In this document: positions 43,197 to 50,453 of the stretch, piece after piece
Position numbering within the stretch: the stretch's first letter is position 1
Layout: every line of letters starts with the position of its first letter
Assembly (NCBI GenBank): GCA_040386195.1
Contig: JAZKFV010000002.1
Coordinates: 1-64,000, forward strand
Source of the DNA: JAJTCH01 sp040386195
GTDB taxonomy: Bacteria > Pseudomonadota > Alphaproteobacteria > Rickettsiales > UBA1997
Direction: 5' to 3'
Length of the DNA stretch: 64,000 bases
Made by a program: the position numbers and the translations under genes
Notes under the pieces: model-generated
Database searches by the model: none
The model's input: the letters and a program-made list of their open reading frames with translations, nothing else
Told to the model about the DNA's origin: nothing

Positions 43197-44041
43197 TTCT
43201 GACATTGAGCTTTTTTGATATAAAAATTTGGAAAAGTTTTTTGCATATTGGCGCGCGCCAATTCCAAATCTTCTGCATTACTAAAAATTCCAAAACAAGT
43301 AGCTCCCGAGCCAGACATTCTGCTGATTAGACAATTTTTTTGCTGAGAAATTTTTTCCAAAATTATAGCAATTTCAGGCATAATTTTTATTGCTGAAATT
43401 TGTAAATCATTGCGACGGTTTTTAATTGTAGCAACAATTTCGCTGCTGTGAATTTGTTGATTTTCACTGGCAAAATCAGCTTTAGAATTTAAAAAAACTT
43501 CTTTGGTGGAAAGTGGTTTTTGAGGATTAACAATTAGCAAAAATATTTTTTTACAATCAAATTGCGCCGGCTTTAAAACCTCGCCAATGCCCGAAACAAA
43601 AGCCATTCTGCCATTAATAAAAAACGGCACATCAGCGCCAAGTTGCAAACCCAAAGCCAATAATTCAGCTTGGCTCAAATGCAAATTATAAAACTCATTT
43701 AACATCAAAAGCACAGTCGCCGCGTTTGAAGATCCGCCGCCCAAACCGGCAGCAATGGGAATATTTTTTTCTAAAGTGATTTTGATATTGGGCGTGAAAT
43801 GATATTTTTCTGCCAATAAATTTATAGCTTTAATAACAATATTTTCTCTCCAGTTTTCTTGCAGATCTTTGGTATTGGAACCTTTAATTTCTAGCTGCAA
43901 ATCATCATTTTTTTCCAAGGTAATCACATCAAAAATATCAATCATCACCATCAAACTATCGAGCAGATGATAGCCGTTAGCAGTGCGTCCAACGATTTCT
44001 AAATAAAGATTTATTTTGGCGGGGGATTTTTTTATCAGCAT
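43193..44041 (-). CDS. ispE: 4-diphosphocytidyl-2-C-methyl-D-erythritol kinase IspE
   Basis: GHMP kinase of the MEP isoprenoid pathway. The 282 residues have KSPAKINLYLEIVGRTANGY at the N-terminus, the ATP loop PIAAGLGGGSSNAATVLL near 90, and the C-terminal MSGSGATCFGIF. Family length is about 285. It shows that isoprenoid precursors are made by the MEP route, at least in part. A repeat element lies upstream. Confidence 0.95.
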   Translation of the reverse strand: MLIKKSPAKINLYLEIVGRTANGYHLLDSLMVMIDIFDVITLEKNDDLQLEIKGSNTKDLQENWRENIVIKAINLLAEKYHFTPNIKITLEKNIPIAAGLGGGSSNAATVLLMLNEFYNLHLSQAELLALGLQLGADVPFFINGRMAFVSGIGEVLKPAQFDCKKIFLLIVNPQKPLSTKEVFLNSKADFASENQQIHSSEIVATIKNRRNDLQISAIKIMPEIAIILEKISQQKNCLISRMSGSGATCFGIFSNAEDLELARANMQKTFPNFYIKKAQCQN

Positions 44042-44103
44042 TATGAGGTTGTCGCAAAAAACATATTAATTGCCATCGGTTTTAACCGACAATTAATTTT
44101 ATT

Positions 44104-44170
44104 TTGTCATACTGAGTCTTAAAGTTCACAGCGTGTCTCATGAGATCCTTCGCTACGCTCAGGATGACAA
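44104..44170. repeat. Palindromic repeat, family A, decayed left arm
   Basis: The right arm (GAGATCCTTCGCTACGCTCA then GGATGACAA, ending near 44170) is intact, but the left arm is reduced to TTGTCATACTGAGTCTTAAA. The stem is thus mostly lost. Immediately after it is GCTGGGATGACAA, the end of a family-B element. It lies between ispE and hflC. Confidence 0.8.
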
Positions 44171-44198
44171 TTAAGCTGCTGGGATGACAAACAAACAC

Positions 44199-45053
44199 TT
44201 ACTTCTTATTAAAATATTTAAAAAACTCACTATCCGGAGAAATAACAATGGTGGTTTTTTCGGATTTTAGGCTGGAATCATAAGCCTGCATCGTGCGATA
44301 AAAATCGTAGAATTCAGCATCTTTAGAAAATGCGGCGGAAGAAATTTGGGCAGCTTGACCATCGCCAGAACCGCGGCTGATATTGGCTTGTTTTCTAGCT
44401 TCCGCCAAAATAACGGTGCGCTCTTTGTCAGCTTCAGCCTTAATTCTCTCACCTTCTTCATTACCTTGAGCGCGAATTTCTTTGGCTTCTTTTTCTCTTT
44501 CAGTTTGCATTCTGGTAAAAATTGCATCGGAGTTTTCTTTGGGCAAATCGCCGCGCATAATTCTCACATCAACAATTTTGATGCCAAAAATTTCAGTTTC
44601 TCTGCCTAAAGTTTCTTTAATTTTCGCCATAATTGTAGCGCGATCGTCGCTTAAAAGTTTCACCAGCGCAACTTCACCAATGGTTTGTCTTAGTGATGAA
44701 TCTAAAATCGCAGAAAGCTTACTTTCCACGCCAAGCTTGGTTCTAACCGTGGTATAAAATTTAAGCGGATCAACAATTTGATATTTAGTAAAAGCATTAA
44801 TGATTAAACGTTTTTGATCCGCAGCAATCACCTCTTGCTCGGCAATGCCTAAATCTAAAATTCTTTTATCGAAAAAAATCACCTCTTGCATTAAAGGAAT
44901 TTTGATTTTGATGCCGGGTTTATTAATCACGCGAACTACCTCGCCAAACTGCACCACCAAAGCCTGAGTTCTTTGATCAACTACAAAAATTGAGCTGCTC
45001 AAAACAATTAAAACCGCGACTGAAATTATGATATATTTTTGAATCTTGTTCAT
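44199..45053 (-). CDS. hflC: HflC, SPFH regulator of FtsH
   Basis: Periplasm-facing membrane protein that with HflK forms a cage around the FtsH protease and restrains it. The 284 residues have one N-terminal membrane helix (about 7-26) and an SPFH/band-7 domain (VDQRTQALVVQFGEVVRVIN, then KPGIKIKIPLMQEV), followed by the coiled-coil segment with QTEREKEAKEIRAQGNEEGE. It starts 11 bases after hflK. Confidence 0.95.
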   Translation of the reverse strand: MNKIQKYIIISVAVLIVLSSSIFVVDQRTQALVVQFGEVVRVINKPGIKIKIPLMQEVIFFDKRILDLGIAEQEVIAADQKRLIINAFTKYQIVDPLKFYTTVRTKLGVESKLSAILDSSLRQTIGEVALVKLLSDDRATIMAKIKETLGRETEIFGIKIVDVRIMRGDLPKENSDAIFTRMQTEREKEAKEIRAQGNEEGERIKAEADKERTVILAEARKQANISRGSGDGQAAQISSAAFSKDAEFYDFYRTMQAYDSSLKSEKTTIVISPDSEFFKYFNKK

Positions 45054-45064
45054 TTTTTTCTCCT

Positions 45065-46339
45065 TTATTGAGCTTTTGGTTGATCTTTAGTTTGGTCTTT
45101 TCTGGCTGCTTTATCAACAACGCCGCCAAGCGGCAAATAAGGAATGGCGCCGGCTTTTTTATCGATAATAACTTTGTCAATATCGCGATAAGTTTTTTCC
45201 ATCTGTTCTAAATACATTCTTTTTTTCGTCACTACTTTTGACTTAACATATTGAGTATAAATCGCGTTAAACCTGCTGGCTTGACCTTCGGCATCCGCCA
45301 CAACTTCTTGCTTATAAGCTTTGGCGCTTTCAGTAATTTTGGAAGCTTCACCTTTGGCTCTAGGAATTATGTCGTTGCGATAGGCTTGGGCTTGGTTGAT
45401 TTCGCGCTCTTTATCAGCTTTGGCAGTTTGCACATCGCGAAAAGCATCAATAACTTGCATTGGCGGATCAACGCGGCGCATCTGCACCAAAACCACGCGC
45501 ACACCGGCGCCGTAGGAATCTAAAATTTGTTGCATCAAAACTTTAGTTTCTTGCTCAATGCGTTTTTTGCCGTCGGATAAAGCGTCAGCGATTGGCGTTC
45601 TGGCAATAATTTCACGCATCGCACTTTCTGAAGCTTTGCGAATTGCCAATTCTGGCTCTTCCAAATTAAAGACAAAATCTTTGATATCGCTAATTTGCCA
45701 TTGCACTTGAAAATCAATATCAACGATATTTTCATCGCCGGTAAGCATCAAACTTTCGGCGTTATTATTGGCTGGAGAGCTTTTGGTTTTTTTGCCTAAA
45801 AAACTTTTATCTTCAGATTCAAAACCAAATTCTTCAGTATTAACTCTGGTAACACTTTTTTTAATCACCTTTCCAAAAGGCGCTGGCAAGTGATAATTCA
45901 AACCTGGCGTTGCTACGGAATAAAATTTGCCAAAATATAAAACCAAACCATTTTGATCCGAATCAACTTTATAAATGCCCGAAGCCATCCACAAAACTAA
46001 CAAACCAGTTAAAAATAAACCAAAAATTGATCGAGGAGTTTTATTGCCAGAACCGCTGGAACCATCGCCGTTATTGCCACTATTATTACCACCACCAAAT
46101 AAACTTTTCAAAAATTCTTGGCTTTTTTTCAAAGCTTCGTCAATTTGATCGCCAGCATTTGGATTTAGTTTTTTACCTTGATTTTGTTCGGGAGTTGAGT
46201 TTGGTCTTGGCGCACTTCCTGCATTTGGCCTTGAACCCCAAGGATTATTTCCACCTTGGTTTCCACCGGGATTTCCCCCCGGATTTCCCCATGGGCTGTT
46301 TTTGATTGTTCCGATAAGATTAGCGATTTTGCTGGTCAT
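45065..46339 (-). CDS. hflK: HflK, SPFH regulator of FtsH
   Basis: Partner of HflC in the FtsH-associated complex. The 424 residues begin with a G/N/P-rich tail (about 15-100; repeated GGNPGGN and NNSGNNGD stretches), then one membrane helix (about 107-125), the SPFH domain (LYFGKFYSVATPGLNYHLPA) and a helical stalk (VQTAKADKEREINQAQAYRN). The glycine-rich N-terminus is typical of HflK. hflK-hflC order is conserved; ftsH is not nearby. Confidence 0.95.
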   Translation of the reverse strand: MTSKIANLIGTIKNSPWGNPGGNPGGNQGGNNPWGSRPNAGSAPRPNSTPEQNQGKKLNPNAGDQIDEALKKSQEFLKSLFGGGNNSGNNGDGSSGSGNKTPRSIFGLFLTGLLVLWMASGIYKVDSDQNGLVLYFGKFYSVATPGLNYHLPAPFGKVIKKSVTRVNTEEFGFESEDKSFLGKKTKSSPANNNAESLMLTGDENIVDIDFQVQWQISDIKDFVFNLEEPELAIRKASESAMREIIARTPIADALSDGKKRIEQETKVLMQQILDSYGAGVRVVLVQMRRVDPPMQVIDAFRDVQTAKADKEREINQAQAYRNDIIPRAKGEASKITESAKAYKQEVVADAEGQASRFNAIYTQYVKSKVVTKKRMYLEQMEKTYRDIDKVIIDKKAGAIPYLPLGGVVDKAARKDQTKDQPKAQ

Positions 46340-46417
46340 TTTTTGATTGCTTGATTGGTTAGCGTTTTTATGATTTGAGCCAGCAATATAATCAATTACG
46401 AATAGAATTACAACCTA

Positions 46418-47455
46418 ATGCAAAAAAAAATTTTAGACGCAATCAAACAAATCAACATTAAAGATCTTTGCCAATTTGAAAATTTAGTTGCATCAAAAGC
46501 TTTATCCGAAATTATTCTCAAAGCAGATAAAATCAGCTTCGCCATTGATATTGGTATTTTGGAAATTGATTCTAAAACCGCACAAATTTTGGTGGAGAAA
46601 ATTCAAAAGCAATTGAAAAATGTCAGCGATTTGCCAGTCAATATCGTTCTAACCAAAAGCCAATCCCAGATGCAAGCCAAGCCACAAGCTGCGGAACATA
46701 AAATTGTTAAAGGTGTTAAAAAAATTATCGTTGTTGCTTCCGGCAAAGGCGGAGTTGGCAAATCAACTGTCGCCGCCAATTTAGCAATTTCTCTCAAACG
46801 CATCGGCTATAAAGTTGGACTCGCCGACGCCGATATTTATGGACCGTCAGTTGCTTATTTAATGAATCTGCAAGGCAAGCCTGAAAATGAAGGCAATTTG
46901 ATGATCCCAATTTCAAATTACGGCATTGATTGCATTTCAGTTGGCTCTTTGGTTGAAGCCACCAAAGCCTCAGTTTGGCGCGGCCCAATGGTGACCAAAG
47001 TTTTAACTCAATTAATTGCCGGCACTAAATGGAGTGAAATTGATTATCTAATTATTGATCTTCCTCCGGGAACTGGCGATGTGCATTTAAGCCTGATCCA
47101 ACAATTCAAACCCGATGGCGTGGTTCTAGTTTCCACCCCACAAAACCTGGCGGTGATTGATGTGATCAAAGCTGTTGATATGTTTCACACTTTACAAACT
47201 CCAATCTTAGGCGTGATTCAAAATATGGCTTATTTGCTAAATGAAAATGGTGAGAAAAATTATATTTTTGGACAAAGAGCAGTCAAAGATATGGCAAAAG
47301 ATTTCACCATAAAAATCCTCGGCGAAATTCCCATCAACCCGCAAATCAACCAAGCCAACGATGATCGAAACCCAATTTGCAACTCAAATCCCAGCCATCC
47401 AATTGCATTTGAATTTGGAAGAATCGCGGAGGATTTGGTGGATTTGTTGAAATGA
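46418..47455 (+). CDS. mrp: Mrp/ApbC P-loop ATPase, lacking the CxxC motif
   Basis: Fe-S cluster carrier ATPase. The 345 residues have a short DUF59/MIP18-like N-terminus (about 1-80), the deviant Walker A SGKGGVGKSTVAANLA near 109, DADIYGPSVAYLMN, and LIIDLPPGTGDVHLSLIQQF. Where ApbC proteins have the cluster-binding C-x2-C (after QNM), this one reads QNMAYLLNENGEKNYIFGQ with no cysteine. Hence cluster carriage in the usual manner is doubtful. Divergent from hflK. Confidence 0.9.
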   Translation: MQKKILDAIKQINIKDLCQFENLVASKALSEIILKADKISFAIDIGILEIDSKTAQILVEKIQKQLKNVSDLPVNIVLTKSQSQMQAKPQAAEHKIVKGVKKIIVVASGKGGVGKSTVAANLAISLKRIGYKVGLADADIYGPSVAYLMNLQGKPENEGNLMIPISNYGIDCISVGSLVEATKASVWRGPMVTKVLTQLIAGTKWSEIDYLIIDLPPGTGDVHLSLIQQFKPDGVVLVSTPQNLAVIDVIKAVDMFHTLQTPILGVIQNMAYLLNENGEKNYIFGQRAVKDMAKDFTIKILGEIPINPQINQANDDRNPICNSNPSHPIAFEFGRIAEDLVDLLK

Positions 47456-47460
47456 TAAAT

Positions 47461-48786
47461 CTATAACTTTTCAACCATTTCTTTTATTGTTTTTAAATGT
47501 CTATCGGATTCTATTTTTAAAATCTTATCAATTTCTGCTTCACTCAGTTGCTGGCTGTAGGTCTTGTTTATCTCTCCATTAGAGCGTTCAAGTTTTAAAA
47601 TATATCCCGATGAATTAAATCCAAAAATAACTGAGCTTATGAAGTTTAAATCTTCATAATTATGATTTTTGAAATGTAAGTATGTGTAGTCAAATTCTAA
47701 TTTTTGCAGATTTTCATCAATCGCTTCTCTGATTTTTATAATTGCCGTGTTTTTATCTTCAGAACCATCATATCCAGCCCTGAGAAAAAATTTTCCTTCA
47801 TTATAAAACCTATCAAACTTTTCACATTCACTAATAAATTTTTTATAAAATCTAACAATTGAGTCATCAAAAATATTCAAAATTGCTTCTTTGCTTTTTG
47901 CAATCTCAACTTTACTAGTTTTAGATTTCATTTCCCGCTCTAATAAAGAAATTTCTTTATCAATATCATTTGGCTCTTCAATATTTTCTCCCCGCGCCGC
48001 TTTAATGCTGAGCTCCAAACTCCATATCAATTGCCGCTCTATATATTCCACAAAAGCATTCACATTGCCAGAATCAGCTTTGTGTAATGCCGACAAATAA
48101 TTTCTCTTATCAGTAGATTTAATTACGACTGGCGGCAGATCGTGTTTTAATAAAACATAATTCATTAATAATCTTGAGATTCTGCCATTACCATCGTCAA
48201 ATGGGTGAATACGAACAAATTTATAATGCAGCAATGCCGCCAATTGCACAGGATGCATTGCAAGTTTTTGTTCTTCATTGCGATACCAACTAACTAATTC
48301 GCCCATCAGAATTGGCGTATCAATAACCGAAGCATAATCAAATTTTTCTCCGTTATCTAGCAATACTGAATTAGGAAATTCCTTATAATCTCCAACTTTT
48401 ATTTGCCTTCTGGTTTTTTGTCCGTCATATGTAATTGCATCTTTCCAAAATGGTTTTACCAAAATAATTTTATTTAGATTTTTGATATTCACTTCTGAAA
48501 GCAAATGCTCTTTATCTGTTGACCATTCTTTTATGAGCCCCAAAGCAACATCATGAGCTTGCATTTCTTGATACTCACGCAGAGTGTGATTGCCAACCGT
48601 ATCTTCAAAAATCAAAAGCAATTCTGTTTCAGCATAGCTCAGGGTGTTTCCTTCTAAATGATTAGAATTGTAGTTAAATTCAAGTCGAAATTTTTTATCT
48701 AACTTAGACTGAAATTCTGCTTTAAGAGGTTTAAGATTATTTAGTGTTAAAATTAGATCTTCTATTTTATTGGTGAAACTAATCAT
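47461..48786 (-). CDS. Fic-domain AMPylator-like protein with N-terminal inhibitory motif
   Basis: Fic enzymes transfer AMP or other phospho-groups to target proteins. The 441 residues carry a complete catalytic motif HPFDDGNGRISR at about residues 193-204. Near the N-terminus, S41-N-H-L-E45-G46-N47 fits the (S/T)xxxE(G/N) inhibitory helix of class II Fic proteins, in which the glutamate blocks ATP binding. A C-terminal extension (about 260-441) is helical and lysine-rich with no recognised fold. It could be a stress-regulated AMPylator or a secreted effector; the gene is five bases from the convergent mrp end and divergent from pirin. Confidence 0.9.
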   Translation of the reverse strand: MISFTNKIEDLILTLNNLKPLKAEFQSKLDKKFRLEFNYNSNHLEGNTLSYAETELLLIFEDTVGNHTLREYQEMQAHDVALGLIKEWSTDKEHLLSEVNIKNLNKIILVKPFWKDAITYDGQKTRRQIKVGDYKEFPNSVLLDNGEKFDYASVIDTPILMGELVSWYRNEEQKLAMHPVQLAALLHYKFVRIHPFDDGNGRISRLLMNYVLLKHDLPPVVIKSTDKRNYLSALHKADSGNVNAFVEYIERQLIWSLELSIKAARGENIEEPNDIDKEISLLEREMKSKTSKVEIAKSKEAILNIFDDSIVRFYKKFISECEKFDRFYNEGKFFLRAGYDGSEDKNTAIIKIREAIDENLQKLEFDYTYLHFKNHNYEDLNFISSVIFGFNSSGYILKLERSNGEINKTYSQQLSEAEIDKILKIESDRHLKTIKEMVEKL

Positions 48787-48877
48787 AATGCTTTTATTAT
48801 GGGTTAAAAATTAGGAAAATTTTAGGATCTATTGATTTTCAATTTCAACCAAAAGTAATCAATTAATATTTTAAACT

Positions 48878-49573
48878 ATGACCAAAATAACTAAACTATG
48901 TCCAACAAATTCTAGAGGAAAGGTGGATTTGGGGTGGCTTAAATCTCAGCACACTTTTTCATTCGGACAATATTATAATCCCGAATTTATGGAGTTTTCG
49001 CATCTCAGGGTAATTAACGAAGACATTGTGCGCGGCAATACTGGCTTTGATTTGCATCCGCATAAAGATATGGAAATTTTCACTTATATTTTGCAAGGCA
49101 CTTTGACTCACGGCGATAATTTAGGAAATCGGGAAAATATTAATGAAGGCTGTTATCAGCTGATGAGTGCGGGAACTGGAATTATTCATAGCGAATATAA
49201 TTATTCCGATCAGCCGGTTCATCTTTTGCAAATCTGGATTAAACCCAATTCATTTGGCGGCAAGCCTGAATATAAAACTTTTGCGCCGCACCCAAAAGGC
49301 GAATGGTGTTTGCTGGTTAGCGACAAAATTGTGGGAGAAAATATTGGCAAAATCAAACAACAAGCAGAAATTTATGCGCTTGATTCTCTAGATTTAAAAT
49401 CAATCAAACTTCCATATGACTCCAGAAAAAATTCTTGGCTGCATATTGCCAAAGGCAAGATTGAGTTTTTAGGCAAGGAGTTTGCAAGCGGCGATGCGCT
49501 TGGTTTTGAGTCGGATAAAATTGAAGAAATTAAATTTAAAGAACCAACAATTCTACTGCTTTTTGCACTTTAA
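48878..49573 (+). CDS. Pirin family protein (bicupin)
   Basis: A 231-residue pirin-like bicupin. The first cupin's metal site is visible: H-P-H in FDLHPHKDMEIFTYILQGTL and H-x-E in GIIHSEYNYSD. N-terminal LGWLKSQHTFSFGQYYNPEF is diagnostic. Bacterial pirins of this kind may have quercetinase-like or redox functions; the physiological role is unknown. It stands alone. Confidence 0.92.
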   Translation: MTKITKLCPTNSRGKVDLGWLKSQHTFSFGQYYNPEFMEFSHLRVINEDIVRGNTGFDLHPHKDMEIFTYILQGTLTHGDNLGNRENINEGCYQLMSAGTGIIHSEYNYSDQPVHLLQIWIKPNSFGGKPEYKTFAPHPKGEWCLLVSDKIVGENIGKIKQQAEIYALDSLDLKSIKLPYDSRKNSWLHIAKGKIEFLGKEFASGDALGFESDKIEEIKFKEPTILLLFAL

Positions 49574-49604
49574 AAAATATTTATCAAAAATACTAATTTC
49601 CTAG

Positions 49605-49633
49605 TTGACGAACAAAATAATTCCACCTAATAT
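49605..49633 (+). promoter_or_regulatory. Strong promoter-like sequence at the edge of the repeat-like unit
   Basis: TTGACG (49605-49610), a 17-base spacer and TAATAT (49628-49633). The match is among the best in the window, yet no plus-strand gene follows. The -10 hexamer coincides with the left end of the unit at 49628-49727, so the two may be one mobile or RNA-encoding unit. Confidence 0.4.
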
Positions 49634-49727
49634 GACCAGCGGTCGGGCGTTGTATGAATACAACAGCCTTACGGTAAATAAATACAACACGCTGGGTTTG
49701 CGTGGTGGTGACGTCCGGCTATATTAA
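49628..49727. mobile_element. MITE-like unit with imperfect terminal inverted repeats
   Basis: A 100-base patch distinctly richer in GC than its surroundings. Its left end reads TAATATGACCAGCGGTC and the reverse complement of its right end reads TAATATAGCCGGACGTC, an imperfect inverted repeat of about 17 bases. ACC flanks both ends and could be a 3-base target duplication. Inside is a hairpin (GTTGTATGAATACAAC) and a second ATACAACA. A 31-codon frame (49632-49727) with GC-rich codons spans it but overlaps the -10 box. No transposase is present. Confidence 0.4.
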
Positions 49728-49732
49728 CCAAA

Positions 49733-49828
49733 CTATAAACCAAATCTCAAAACCACCTTAGTTCCCTCCCCCATCTCAGAAAAAATCTCCATAGTTCCAT
49801 TTTGCATCTCAACTAATCTTTTTATAAA
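49733..49828 (-). pseudogene. 3' remnant of a histidine kinase gene
   Basis: On the minus strand 31 codons and a TAG read FIKRLVEMQNGTMEIFSEMG, then EGTKVVLRFGL. This is the end of a HATPase_c domain (compare 'KRLVEMQGGxIxVxSxxGxGSxFxxxL'). Upstream the frame is broken by stops (a TGA directly before), with possible kinase-like scraps in other frames (EQNLSVNNYIQLEL). The rest of the gene is gone. Confidence 0.65.
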
Positions 49829-50060
49829 TCACACTCACAATATCATTAACTCCAGCTGGATATAATTATTCACTGATAAATTCTGCTCACAATCGCGCAA
49901 ATTTTTTAAATTTTCATTATTTGGCGCAACACCAACAACGCTGGAAAAACAGATATTTATTGATGATTTTTCAGATGAGGAAACAAATAATTAAGAGCCA
50001 GAACGCAATATAGATCGCGATTTAGACAAAGAAGAATTTTCATATTTTACAACCTTAATG
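49829..50060. other. Decayed stretch without an intact gene
   Basis: No complete gene. A plus-strand frame encodes FGATPTTLEKQIFIDDFSDE (about 49921-49982) before a stop, and further acidic coding-like sequence follows in the same frame to about 50050. These look like pieces of a broken gene, possibly of a signalling protein related to the kinase remnant, but I cannot name it. Confidence 0.4.
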
Positions 50061-50414
50061 CTAAGCATATTTAGGAACCTTAATCGATAAACAATAGCCC
50101 AGCGCTTCAAGAATGCTTTTGAATGTTGTTATTGTTGGGTTGCCGGTTTTTGAGAGGATTTTATAAAGTGCTTCTCTGGTTAATCCGGTTTTTTCGGCAA
50201 CTTGGGAGAATCCACCTTTGGCTTTGGCAATTTGTCTTAGAGCAAGAAGCAACAAGGCAATATCGCCATCTTCTTCGAATTGTTTTAGGGCAAGTTTTAA
50301 AAAATCATCGGTTTGTTTTTTGCTAGAACCAATAATTGCTGTTGCCCAATCGTCAAAATTGTTGTGGTCAGATATTTTTTTAATTTTGGTTTTTCTTGTA
50401 GTTTTATTTTTCAC
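50061..50414 (-). CDS. HigA-like antitoxin (HI1420 type), orphan
   Basis: A 117-residue protein of the 'putative addiction module antidote' group. The helix-turn-helix reads GGFSQVAEKTGLTREALYKI, followed by LSKTGNPTITTFKSILEALG, as in HI1420-type antitoxins; LLLALRQIAKAKG precedes it. I start at the GTG at 50414 (MKNKTTRKTKIKK) because the upstream frame from a TTG crosses to within four bases of the glmS stop. The RelE-type partner that normally precedes it is absent. It lies 39 bases after glmS and may be transcribed with it. Confidence 0.8.
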   Translation of the reverse strand: MKNKTTRKTKIKKISDHNNFDDWATAIIGSSKKQTDDFLKLALKQFEEDGDIALLLLALRQIAKAKGGFSQVAEKTGLTREALYKILSKTGNPTITTFKSILEALGYCLSIKVPKYA

Positions 50415-50453
50415 AATATCTGTTCTTAGTAAAGTGCTTCTGGTTACCAAACT

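Noticed and set aside
49632..49727. A 31-residue protein gene (MTSGRALYEYNSLTV...)
   Set aside because: Its start codon overlaps the predicted -10 box, there is no ribosome site, and the inverted-repeat structure explains the sequence better. It is mentioned under the MITE-like unit only.
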